Shown piece by piece: positions 33,193-40,829 of a DNA stretch of 64,000 bases. Each line of letters opens with the position of its first letter. Position 1 is the first letter of the stretch. The notes beneath the pieces are model-generated. The model was given only the letters and a program-made list of their open reading frames with translations. It was not told the DNA's origin and ran no database searches. The position numbers were made by a program, and so were the translations under genes. Origin of the DNA: [Clostridium] symbiosum (GTDB taxonomy: Bacteria; Bacillota; Clostridia; Lachnospirales; Lachnospiraceae); assembly GCA_036419695.1 (NCBI GenBank), contig CP143946.1, positions 600,501 through 664,500 on the forward strand. The letters are read 5' to 3'.

Positions 33193-34173
33193 ATGAGAAT
33201 ACTGGATCGTATGGAAAGATTCCCGGGAGGGATGGTGGTGATACCAATGTTTGCCACGGCGCTTGTGAATACGCTGTTCCCGCGGGCGCTTGAAATAGGG
33301 GGAGTGACTACGGCGCTTTTTAAGGACGGGACGCTGGCAATTATTGGCATTCTCTTGTTTTTTTCAGGAAGCCAGCTCAAGCTTTCCAGTCTGGGAACGG
33401 CGCTTAGAAGAGGCGGCATTTTAGTCGGAGTCAAAATCCTGGTGGCCTTTGCAGCAGGTCTTTTTATGATGAAATACTTTGGTCCGGAAGGTTTCCTCGG
33501 AATCTCCACACTGGCCCTGGTCACGGCCGTATCCAACAATAATCCGGCCGTTTACCTTGCCCTTGTGAAGAAATACGGTGATGATATCGACGCCTCCGTA
33601 TTTGGCCTTCTGTGTCTGATTTCCATGCCGGTCCTGCCCATTGCGGTGCTGGGGCTGAGCGGTGGGGGCTTTGACATCAGGGAAATCATTACGCTTCTGG
33701 TGCCCTTTCTACTTGGAATTGTGCTGGCAAATCTGGATAATAAAATAGCGGAACTGACGGCCGGAGGGACTGCTATTATGCTGCCCTTTATCGGCTTTTG
33801 TTTCGGAGCTTCTGTAAACCTCTTCAGAGCGTTTGAGTCGGTGGGAGCCGGACTTCTGATTCTGCTTATTTACACTGTCGTGACAATGGTTCCCCAGCTC
33901 GCTGCCGACAGGCTGCTTGCGGGGCGGCCGGGATACGCGGCGCTGTCGTCTTGTACCATAGGAGGGACTGCCGTGGCGATTCCGGCCATTGTCGGGGAAG
34001 CGCTGCCGGTCCATGCCCCCTATGCAGAGGCGGCAGTGGCCCAGCTTGCCCTGGCAATGACGCTGTCATGTCTTTTGACTCCCTATCTTACCGGACTCTG
34101 GGAAAAGCGGCGCCGGAGGAGGGAAAAGGGCGGAAGTGATACAAATTTTATTTGTGGCTCCGACTCTTTATAA
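33193..34173 (+). CDS. 2-keto-3-deoxygluconate permease (KdgT) family transporter
   Basis: About 326 residues with roughly 10 membrane spans. It starts MRILDRMERFPGGMVVIPMF, continues FPRALEIGGVTTALFKDGTLAIIGILLFFSGSQL and ends with SSCTIGGTAVAIPAIVG, all characteristic of the KdgT family of proton-coupled sugar-acid transporters. ATG 33193 matches the family start; the ORF is open 63 bp upstream and the best GGAGG lies 17 bases away, so the start is uncertain by a few codons. Its 3' end overlaps dyad copy 3. No KDG kinase or aldolase is nearby, so the substrate may be another organic acid. Confidence 0.82.
   Translation: MRILDRMERFPGGMVVIPMFATALVNTLFPRALEIGGVTTALFKDGTLAIIGILLFFSGSQLKLSSLGTALRRGGILVGVKILVAFAAGLFMMKYFGPEGFLGISTLALVTAVSNNNPAVYLALVKKYGDDIDASVFGLLCLISMPVLPIAVLGLSGGGFDIREIITLLVPFLLGIVLANLDNKIAELTAGGTAIMLPFIGFCFGASVNLFRAFESVGAGLLILLIYTVVTMVPQLAADRLLAGRPGYAALSSCTIGGTAVAIPAIVGEALPVHAPYAEAAVAQLALAMTLSCLLTPYLTGLWEKRRRRREKGGSDTNFICGSDSL
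34141..34155. promoter_or_regulatory. 15-bp dyad D, copy 3
   Basis: ACAAATTTTATTTGT lies inside the last codons of the kdgT-like gene and 202 bp before the flavoprotein start, so it is positioned to control the following operon. Confidence 0.55.
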
Positions 34174-34356
34174 CTGTTGGATTTCTAAGGCGCAGTGTTA
34201 GATAATTAAAGCACAGAATAAGTCAGCATTAGTAAATAGATTGGCGCCTGAAAATGCTGGTTTGAATGTCCGGAAAAGAGTCAGATTACTGACGAAAGCA
34301 TGCTTGATATGAATGAAAGTGAATTGATAACACAAGTAAATCAGGGAGGTAAGGTT

Positions 34357-35991
34357 ATGCAGGTAGTTAAAACTGACATACTTGTCATCGGCGGGGGAAT
34401 CGCAGGCTGTTTCGCTGCAATCAGAGCGGCGAAAATGGGAAAAAGCGTAGCAATTCTTGACAAAGCCACACTCCGGCGGGGAGGCAGTGTGGGACCGGGC
34501 ATGGATCATGTGTCCATCGGCGTACATCCGGATTCTATCAGCTATGAAGAAGCCAGAAAATACGCTTCCACATCCAAAAAAGAACTGGTGGATCCAAACG
34601 TTACGCTGGCGGTAGATGTTCATGCTTATGAGCGCGTACAGGATATGGAAGAATTCGGCATTCCCGTCAGGGAAGATGACGGAAGCTATTTTATCTGGAG
34701 AATACCGGAGCGCCATTACTGCTGCGTTTCATACAGAGGCGTGGATACAAAGGTAAAACTGGGGCAGGCGGTCGAAAAGACAAATGCCCAGGTTTTTGAG
34801 AGAACAATGGGAGTGGAACTCCTGAAAAAAGACGGCCGGGTGGTCGGAGCAATCGGAATGAACACAAGGACCGGAGAACTCACGGCATTCCTTGCAAAAG
34901 CGACGATACTTTCAACCGGGGAGACGACAAGGCAGTACATTGCCCCGGACGGCCCCTATAATACATACTTTTCACCGACCAACACCGGCGACGCCGAGGC
35001 AATGGCTTACAGGGCGGGAGCCAAGATGGTCAACATGGAATTCCTTTACTGGGACTATGTGCTGGTGAGGGCCGGAGGCGGAATCGTGGGGGTGAAGCCC
35101 TTTGACAAGATGGCAAAGCTCGTAAACCGCAACGGCGACGTCATTCTGAATACACCGGAAGAGAGCGTCATGCGCTGCTTCTTGATGCAGAAAGAACTGA
35201 TTGAGGGCCGCGGCCCGCTGTACTGGGATCTGCGGGACCTTCCCGAGGACGTCATAAAGATGCACGAGAGGGAGATGTCCAACGAATACCCAATCACAAA
35301 ACAATGGTTTAAACAGAGAAAACTGGATTTGAGAAAAGATCTGATACCGATGAAACTGGATCCCTGCTGTATCATGGGAGGCCCGTTAGTAGATGAAACA
35401 CTGAAAACCTCGGTTCCTGGCCTGTATGCAGCCGGTGCGACGACGGCATTTGCGAGAGCGATTGTAGGAGCCAGCGTAACCGGTGATATCGCCGGTGAAC
35501 AGGCATCCATTTTTGCGGAAACGGCCGGAGAACCGGAGGTTTCCACCGAGTATCTGAAAGAACTTGAAAATACCATCCTGGCTCCGCTCGGCAGGGAGGA
35601 AGGCATTGATCCGAAGGAGCTGGAACTGGCCGCAAGAGGGCTGATCACGGAATACGTGGGATACTTTAAGGACGAAAAAATGATGGAGTATGCACTGGAA
35701 AAACTCCTGGATCTCAAGAATAATTTTACGGACAAAATGACGGCGTCAAATCCTCATGAGCTGATGCGCTGCTGTGAAGTCAAAAGCATTATCGATTATG
35801 CGGAAATGCATATCAGGGCCTCTCTTTACCGAAAGGAAACGAGGTTCCGCCATCTGGCCAATTATGTGCACTACCGCGCCGACTATCCGGACACCGATCC
35901 GAAGTGGGAGAAGTGGGTGGTTGTGGAAAAAGGTGAGAACAATGAGATGGAGCTCAGCACAAGCGAAATTCCGGAATTAAAGGAGGCATAA
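34357..35991 (+). CDS. Fumarate reductase/adenylylsulfate reductase-like FAD flavoprotein
   Basis: 544 residues. The N-terminal dinucleotide fold is DILVIGGGIAGCFAAIRAAKMGKSVAILDKA. A substrate-capping domain follows, and the C-terminal FAD contact is PGLYAAGATTAFARAIVGASVTGDIAGEQA, with a helical AprA/SdhA-like tail. There is no signal peptide, heme or FMN domain, so it acts in the cytoplasm. ATG 34357 follows GGGAGG; an open frame extends to 34300. The next gene, starting 3 bp after the stop, is a two-cluster ferredoxin as in AprB, suggesting an A-B type reductase complex. No sulfate-activation genes accompany it, so the substrate is more likely an unsaturated or keto acid. Confidence 0.85.
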   Translation: MQVVKTDILVIGGGIAGCFAAIRAAKMGKSVAILDKATLRRGGSVGPGMDHVSIGVHPDSISYEEARKYASTSKKELVDPNVTLAVDVHAYERVQDMEEFGIPVREDDGSYFIWRIPERHYCCVSYRGVDTKVKLGQAVEKTNAQVFERTMGVELLKKDGRVVGAIGMNTRTGELTAFLAKATILSTGETTRQYIAPDGPYNTYFSPTNTGDAEAMAYRAGAKMVNMEFLYWDYVLVRAGGGIVGVKPFDKMAKLVNRNGDVILNTPEESVMRCFLMQKELIEGRGPLYWDLRDLPEDVIKMHEREMSNEYPITKQWFKQRKLDLRKDLIPMKLDPCCIMGGPLVDETLKTSVPGLYAAGATTAFARAIVGASVTGDIAGEQASIFAETAGEPEVSTEYLKELENTILAPLGREEGIDPKELELAARGLITEYVGYFKDEKMMEYALEKLLDLKNNFTDKMTASNPHELMRCCEVKSIIDYAEMHIRASLYRKETRFRHLANYVHYRADYPDTDPKWEKWVVVEKGENNEMELSTSEIPELKEA

Positions 35992-35994
35992 TTT

Positions 35995-36261
35995 ATGAGC
36001 GTTAGAATTATTCACGACAATTGCAAAAAATGTAAGGCATGCTATAATCAATGTCCAAACGATGTGATTGGCTGGGATGATAAAAAGAATGCCCCTTTTA
36101 TAGCATATCCCGACGAGTGCAGCCACTGCGGCGTGTGCGCGCTGGAATGTAAATTCGGGGCCATCAGCCACACCATACCGCTGGCCTGCTGTGATGATAT
36201 TATGACATTTACGCCTGCCGTCAATAAACCCGATAAATTTGACTGGAAAAAATGGGTTTAA
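35995..36261 (+). CDS. Two-[4Fe-4S] ferredoxin-type subunit (AprB-like)
   Basis: 88 residues with two cluster-binding motifs: CKKCKACYNQCP (cluster I) and CSHCGVCALECK (cluster II). A tail of about 35 residues is likely to pack on the flavoprotein. AAGGAGG inside the end of the preceding gene sets ATG 35995, so translation is coupled. It probably carries electrons from a low-potential donor to the FAD of the large subunit. The AprB-like pairing is the best comparison, but the tail is shorter than in dissimilatory AprB. Confidence 0.88.
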   Translation: MSVRIIHDNCKKCKACYNQCPNDVIGWDDKKNAPFIAYPDECSHCGVCALECKFGAISHTIPLACCDDIMTFTPAVNKPDKFDWKKWV

Positions 36262-36284
36262 AATCTGAAAGAGGGGAAACGTCT

Positions 36285-37790
36285 ATGAAAAAAGATAAAC
36301 CGAAACCACGTGAAAAACGTCAGCCAAGTCTGTTTGTTGCTCTTTTACCCATTGTTCTGATGCTGTTTATTATCGGCGTCGGTTTCTCGGTCCTTAAGCT
36401 GCCTCTGACCATGGTGCTTTTGATGTCGGGCGCTGCCGCAGGCCTTGTGGCTCTCTATCTCGGCTGTACCTGGGAGGATATGCAGGAAGCGATTTCTGAA
36501 AAAGTAGGACGTTCCACCGGAGCCATCATGATTCTGATGGCGGTTGGAATGCTGATCGGCTCCTGGATGATTTCCGGTACCCTGCCGATGATGATTTATT
36601 ACGGAATCCAGATTATCAACACCAAGTTCTTATATGTCACGGCCTTTTTAGCTACGGCGATTGTAGCCGTAATGTCGGGAACGTCTTACGGAGCGGCGGG
36701 CACCATGGGTGTCGTTGTTATGAGTATTGCCGCAACGCTTAACATGTCGCTGCCGATTACGGCCGGAGCCGCTGTTGCCGGAGCCTATTTCGGCGATAAG
36801 CTGAGCCCTCTGTCGGATACGACGGTTCTTGCATCCACCGTAACAAATACAAATATTTACGACCATATCAGACACATGCTGTGGACGACGCTTCCAGCCA
36901 GCCTTCTGGGCCTTGTTGTGTACCTGATTGCGGGCTTTAACAGCCCCGGCGGAGCCGTAAACTCCGAACTCGTCACCACGATGATGTCTCAGTTCAGCCA
37001 GATTTATAACTGGCACATCCTGCTGCTTCTGCCGTTAGCCATCGTCCTGATAGGCAGCGCCATGAAGTACCCGACTGCGCCCGTTATGTTCATATCCAGT
37101 GTTGTGGCCTGTATCCTGGCAATGGGAATCCAGGGATTCTCCTTTGTAGATGTCTTCAATTCCTGTGCTACAGGTTTTAAGGTTACTATGGTTAACAAGG
37201 CAGGTTTTGATGCCGAGGCGATTATACCGGGAGTATTGAAGCTGGTCAACAGGGGCGGCATCAGCAGTATGATGGAGATGGTATTAATTACATACTGCGC
37301 CTATATTTTCGGAGGAATTATCTCCTGTGCTGGCTGCCTCGACGTACTGCTTCAGAAGCTCCAGACCAAAGTCAAAACGGATTCAGGCATTATCTGCAGT
37401 ACCGTAGCGGCCAGCCTGCTTACAAGCTTGATCGGAGGAGTTTCCTACCTGACAATTATCGTATCCGCCGAGTTATTCGGTGATGTGTACAAGGAGCGGG
37501 GACTTGCCTCCTGCAACCTGTCGCGTACGCTGGAAGATTCCGGTACCGTAATCACCGCGCTCGTTCCATGGACGGGCGGCGCTGTATACATGGCGGCCAC
37601 TCTGGGCGTTGCAACGCTTGACTATCTGCCATGGGCCATCATGAACTATACGGGATTCCTGTTTGCCATCTTCTATGCAATTACGGGTATCAGCATCAAG
37701 AGAGTCGCCCCGGAAAAGCCGAATAAGGCGAAGGGTGCGCCGGCGGAAGCCGAGGGCTTATGCGCAGCCGGAGGAGCGGCAGAAAATTAA
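36285..37790 (+). CDS. NhaC-type Na+/H+ (or malate-lactate-like) antiporter
   Basis: 501 residues with about 12 spans. It starts MKKDKPKPREKRQPSLFVALLPIVLML, has GKLPLTMVLLMSG-like early helices, TSYGAAGTMGVVVMSIA, the family signature FGDKLSPLSDTTVLASTVTNTNIYDHI, and LVPWTGGAVYMAATLGV near the end. NhaC relatives include Na+-coupled malate/lactate exchangers (MleN). ATG 36285 follows GAGGGGAAA. In this operon it may import the electron-accepting acid or export its reduced product in exchange for Na+. A terminator follows. Confidence 0.88.
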   Translation: MKKDKPKPREKRQPSLFVALLPIVLMLFIIGVGFSVLKLPLTMVLLMSGAAAGLVALYLGCTWEDMQEAISEKVGRSTGAIMILMAVGMLIGSWMISGTLPMMIYYGIQIINTKFLYVTAFLATAIVAVMSGTSYGAAGTMGVVVMSIAATLNMSLPITAGAAVAGAYFGDKLSPLSDTTVLASTVTNTNIYDHIRHMLWTTLPASLLGLVVYLIAGFNSPGGAVNSELVTTMMSQFSQIYNWHILLLLPLAIVLIGSAMKYPTAPVMFISSVVACILAMGIQGFSFVDVFNSCATGFKVTMVNKAGFDAEAIIPGVLKLVNRGGISSMMEMVLITYCAYIFGGIISCAGCLDVLLQKLQTKVKTDSGIICSTVAASLLTSLIGGVSYLTIIVSAELFGDVYKERGLASCNLSRTLEDSGTVITALVPWTGGAVYMAATLGVATLDYLPWAIMNYTGFLFAIFYAITGISIKRVAPEKPNKAKGAPAEAEGLCAAGGAAEN

Positions 37791-37881
37791 TAGCCAATAC
37801 TGCATTACTTATTATCAAAACGATATTTAATACTATATTCAGTGAAATGACAGCAAAAAGTATTACCATAGTGAATCAGAT

Positions 37882-37918
37882 AAAAGCGGCGTATGGACGA
37901 GAGTCCGGCGCCGCTTTG
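37882..37918 (+). terminator. Terminator of the flavoprotein/NhaC operon
   Basis: AAAAGCGGCG (37882-37891) and CGCCGCTTT (37909-37917) form a GC-rich hairpin followed by TGTGTTT. The T-run is interrupted, so efficiency is uncertain. Confidence 0.6.
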
Positions 37919-37971
37919 TGTTTGGAAAGACGCTTTCTGAAATGGTAATATTTTGAGCCGGGAAAATTTTC

Positions 37972-38000
37972 TTGCATAACGCCACGAAGAAAAGTATAAT
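37972..38000 (+). promoter_or_regulatory. Promoter of the HtrA-like gene
   Basis: TTGCAT (37972-37977), a 17-bp spacer, TATAAT (37995-38000). The start codon follows 30 bp later behind AAAGGAG. Confidence 0.8.
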
Positions 38001-38029
38001 AGTGTTATGTTGTTCAAAGGAGAAAAAAT

Positions 38030-39352
38030 ATGCCGGATACGGAAGGACCTGAGAAAAAAAATCCCGTTAACCGGGAATTTATGAGGGAAAAGATTGTGAA
38101 ACAGCCGTTGTCTAAAAAACAGATTGCAAAGCGCATCCTCATACTTATGTGCCTTGCGGTGCTGTTTGGCGTGATCTCGGCTGTCAGTTTTGTGCTGGCC
38201 AAACCTTTGGCGGACCGTTATCTGGGCAAAGAAGAGACGGAAGAAAGCACATCAATTGTATTTACCAAGGATGATCCGGAGGCAACAGCCGTCAGTACGG
38301 CCGAGGAGGAGACGGTTCCCCTGAAGGTCGAAGAGGAAGAGCTTCGGATGGCGATTGAAGAAGCGCTTACCCGCTACAGCTTTACACCGGAGAACCTGAA
38401 TTCCTTTTACAGTTCCCTTCGCGATGTGGCGGTTCAGGCGGATAAAGGAATTGTAAAAATCAGCTCGGGGAAACAGCAGACCGATCTCTTCGGCAATCCG
38501 GTTGAGAGTACCGGTGAATATGCCGGTGCGGTAATTGCCAGGACAAGCGGTGAGTATATGATATTTACCAGCGCGGATGCGGTCAGACAGGCAGATTCGA
38601 TTTCCGTGACGTTTTTTGACGGAACCAGGGTTTCGGGACAGGCAAAACAGATTGACGAAGTTCTGGACATGGCGGTTATCAGCGTGAAGAGCGGGGAACT
38701 GGGAGAAGAGCTCAGAAAAGATGTAAAGGTGCTGGTTCTGGGTAATTCCTACTCGGTGAAAGCGGGCGATATGGTGATTGGAGCAGGCGGTCCGTCGGGA
38801 CAGGTACACTCCATGACATATGGAACTGTTTCCTATATAGCAAGAAATGTTCAGATGACGGACGGCATTACCAGAATTTTATATGCCGATATCAGCAGTA
38901 ATTCCAACATGGGTACATTTCTGCTCAATACGGCGGGAGAGATCATCGGATGGACTTCCGAGGATTATAAGACGGAGGAGAGCCAGAAGATGACGGCGGC
39001 CGTCGGGATATCCGACTATAAGCCGGTAATTGAGAAGATGACCAACGGGTTCCAGGTGCCTTATTTCGGTGTCAGAGGCCAGGAGGTCAACGAAACCATG
39101 GTGGAGAACGGTTTTCCGCAGGGTGTCTACGTGGTAGAAGCGGTGGCCGGAGGACCTGCCTATGATGCAGGAATTCAGAACGGCGATATCATAACGCTGT
39201 TCGGTGAGAAAGAGATAACCACATTCAAGGAACTCCAGATGCAGATAGAAAACGCCCATTGCGGCACCAGGGTCAAGGTAAAAATCATGAGAAAAGGCCC
39301 GGACGGCTACAAGGAGCTGGATCCGTTTGAAGTGGAAATAAGAGCCAGATAG
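38030..39352 (+). CDS. HtrA/DegP-like membrane-anchored PDZ protein with degenerate protease site
   Basis: 440 residues. A cytoplasmic basic head and one transmembrane helix (about 45-66) lead to an acidic linker, a trypsin-like domain (about 125-310) and a C-terminal PDZ domain (PAYDAGIQNGDIITLFGEKEITTFKELQ). The HtrA triad is broken: the TNxHV segment reads FTSADAV, with no His, and the GNSGGP loop reads SSNSNMGTFLLN. The Asp of DMAVISV remains. It is therefore probably a non-proteolytic scaffold or sensor outside the membrane. It is monocistronic, with a promoter at 37972 and a hairpin at 39404. Confidence 0.82.
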   Translation: MPDTEGPEKKNPVNREFMREKIVKQPLSKKQIAKRILILMCLAVLFGVISAVSFVLAKPLADRYLGKEETEESTSIVFTKDDPEATAVSTAEEETVPLKVEEEELRMAIEEALTRYSFTPENLNSFYSSLRDVAVQADKGIVKISSGKQQTDLFGNPVESTGEYAGAVIARTSGEYMIFTSADAVRQADSISVTFFDGTRVSGQAKQIDEVLDMAVISVKSGELGEELRKDVKVLVLGNSYSVKAGDMVIGAGGPSGQVHSMTYGTVSYIARNVQMTDGITRILYADISSNSNMGTFLLNTAGEIIGWTSEDYKTEESQKMTAAVGISDYKPVIEKMTNGFQVPYFGVRGQEVNETMVENGFPQGVYVVEAVAGGPAYDAGIQNGDIITLFGEKEITTFKELQMQIENAHCGTRVKVKIMRKGPDGYKELDPFEVEIRAR

Positions 39353-39403
39353 ACGATAGAAGGCTGGCGTAAATGAAGAAGGTAATACAAGAGTACTATG
39401 TGG

Positions 39404-39423
39404 GAGCCTGACTTGTCAGGCTC
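39404..39423 (+). terminator. Short hairpin between the HtrA-like gene and yhaM
   Basis: GAGCCTGA-CTTG-TCAGGCTC with only a weak TCTGTT tail. It may be a terminator or an mRNA end-stabilising hairpin. Confidence 0.45.
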
Positions 39424-39451
39424 TCTGTTAACGAGGAGAGAGAGGAAAAGT

Positions 39452-40411
39452 ATGAAATATATCGAGCAGTTCCGCGAGGGGATGCGCATCTCGGATGTGT
39501 ATCTGTGTAAGACAAAACAGATCCTTCTGACGAAGAATGGAAAAGAGTATGTGTCCATGACGCTTCAGGATAAGACAGGGACTATTGACTCCAAGATCTG
39601 GGATCTGAGTTCCCCGGGAATCGGCAACTTTGAAGTGATGCAGTACGTGTTTATCGACGGGGATGTAACCGTATTCCAGGGTTCCAACCAGTTGAATGTG
39701 AAGAGAATCCGGAAGGCCGATGAGGGAGAGTACATAGAGAGCAATTATCTGCCGGTCAGCTCCAAAGATATTAAAGAGATGTACCGGGATCTTACCGCAC
39801 TCATCCTGTCCATGAAGAATCCGTGGCTGAAACAGCTGGCAGGCAGCTATTTTATCGATGACAAGGATTTTGTGAAACAATTCTGCTTCCACTCGGCGGC
39901 CAAGAGCGTTCACCACGGTTTTGTAGGCGGACTGCTGGAGCATACGCTGAGCGTGATGAAGCTGTGTGATTACTATTCGGGAACCTATCCGATGATCAAC
40001 CGAGATCTGCTTCTGACGGCGGCGCTGTTCCACGATATCGGCAAGACAAAAGAACTGTCTGCATTTCCTGAGAATGATTACACGGATGACGGCCAGCTCC
40101 TGGGCCACATCATAATCGGTACCGAGATGGTGGGTGAGAGAATCCGCACCATCGCCGGATTCCCGGAAAAGACGGCATCGGAATTAAAACACTGCATTCT
40201 GTCCCACCACGGTGAGCTGGAATACGGTTCTCCGAAAAAACCGGCATTAATGGAAGCTTTGGCTCTGGCATTTGCAGATAATACGGACGCAAAACTGGAG
40301 ACAATGACGGAGCTTCTCAAAAAAGCGGGCGACAACAATGAATGGCTCGGTTTTAACCGTCTGCTGGAGAGTAATGTGAGGAAGACGGCAACAGTTACTG
40401 CTCACAGTTAG
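39452..40411 (+). CDS. yhaM: YhaM-type 3'-5' exoribonuclease (OB fold + HD domain)
   Basis: About 319 residues. The N-terminal OB-fold nucleic-acid-binding domain (QILLTKNGKEYVSMTLQDKTGTIDSKIWD) is followed by an HD-type metal-dependent domain with HHGFVGGLLEHTLSV and AALFHDIGKTKEL, plus a later His pair in LSHHGELEYGSP. YhaM is a cytoplasmic Mn2+-dependent exonuclease trimming RNA and DNA ends. ATG 39452 follows ACGAGGAGAGAGAGG; the ORF is open 54 bp upstream through the 39404 hairpin, which argues against an earlier start. Confidence 0.9.
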   Translation: MKYIEQFREGMRISDVYLCKTKQILLTKNGKEYVSMTLQDKTGTIDSKIWDLSSPGIGNFEVMQYVFIDGDVTVFQGSNQLNVKRIRKADEGEYIESNYLPVSSKDIKEMYRDLTALILSMKNPWLKQLAGSYFIDDKDFVKQFCFHSAAKSVHHGFVGGLLEHTLSVMKLCDYYSGTYPMINRDLLLTAALFHDIGKTKELSAFPENDYTDDGQLLGHIIIGTEMVGERIRTIAGFPEKTASELKHCILSHHGELEYGSPKKPALMEALALAFADNTDAKLETMTELLKKAGDNNEWLGFNRLLESNVRKTATVTAHS

Positions 40412-40514
40412 CATTTCGCGAAGCGTGTTATTGTTCGCAGCACAGCTGCTTTTAGCTGGGGTGTGAACAGTAACAAACGGTGTCTTTGCCGTAACAGAAC
40501 GCAGTAAATTGGGA

Positions 40515-40543
40515 TTGACGGGGCGGGACTGTCAGATTATAAT
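40515..40543 (+). promoter_or_regulatory. Promoter of the nickel-type ABC/lar operon
   Basis: TTGACG (40515-40520), a 17-bp spacer, TATAAT (40538-40543). It predicts a leader of roughly 280 nt before the first gene. Confidence 0.75.
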
Positions 40544-40581
40544 AGTCTCAACCGGCAGCACAAGCTGCTTCAATCTTCCGG

Positions 40582-40605
40582 CGGAAAGCAATTTTCAAAC
40601 ACGCT
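40582..40605. repeat. Repeat R2, partial copy
   Basis: 24 bp identical to 25047-25070, containing GCAATTTTCAAACACGCT. It lies in the leader of the ABC operon. Confidence 0.75.
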
Positions 40606-40705
40606 TCAGACCCGGCATGATTCCTGCACAAGCGGGATAGATAGTAAGAAAAAAGTGATAACTGAAAGGTCGCCCGCAGATGGGATGACATTAAAATATG
40701 AAATT

Positions 40706-40760
40706 ATACCAGGAAGGTATTTTTGTCCTCAAGGGACAGAGTCTTTTCTGGTATTTTTTT
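40706..40760 (+). promoter_or_regulatory. Candidate transcription attenuator in the ABC-operon leader
   Basis: ATACC(AG) at 40706-40712 can pair either with GGTAT at 40716-40720 (followed by T5) or with CTGGTAT at 40748-40754 (followed by T6). A small TGTCC/GGACA hairpin lies between them. The two pairings exclude each other, as in riboswitch or attenuator leaders. The ligand is unknown; nickel or cobalt would be the obvious guess. Confidence 0.5.
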
Positions 40761-40829
40761 CTGGAAAATTACCTTTAACGGTTGAGTGGTTATGTTCGAA
40801 TTAAAATGGTTTGAAAGGGGAAACAGGTA

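Larger units (their letters stand above)
40412..40829 (+). other. Intergenic/leader region upstream of the nickel-type ABC operon
   Basis: 418 bp: a fragment of repeat R1 (40415-40427), a promoter (40515-40543), a fragment of repeat R2 (40582-40605), and alternative hairpins with a T-run (40706-40760). No coding gene is supported; the minus-strand ORF over 40704-41405 is antisense to the binding-protein gene. Confidence 0.6.
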
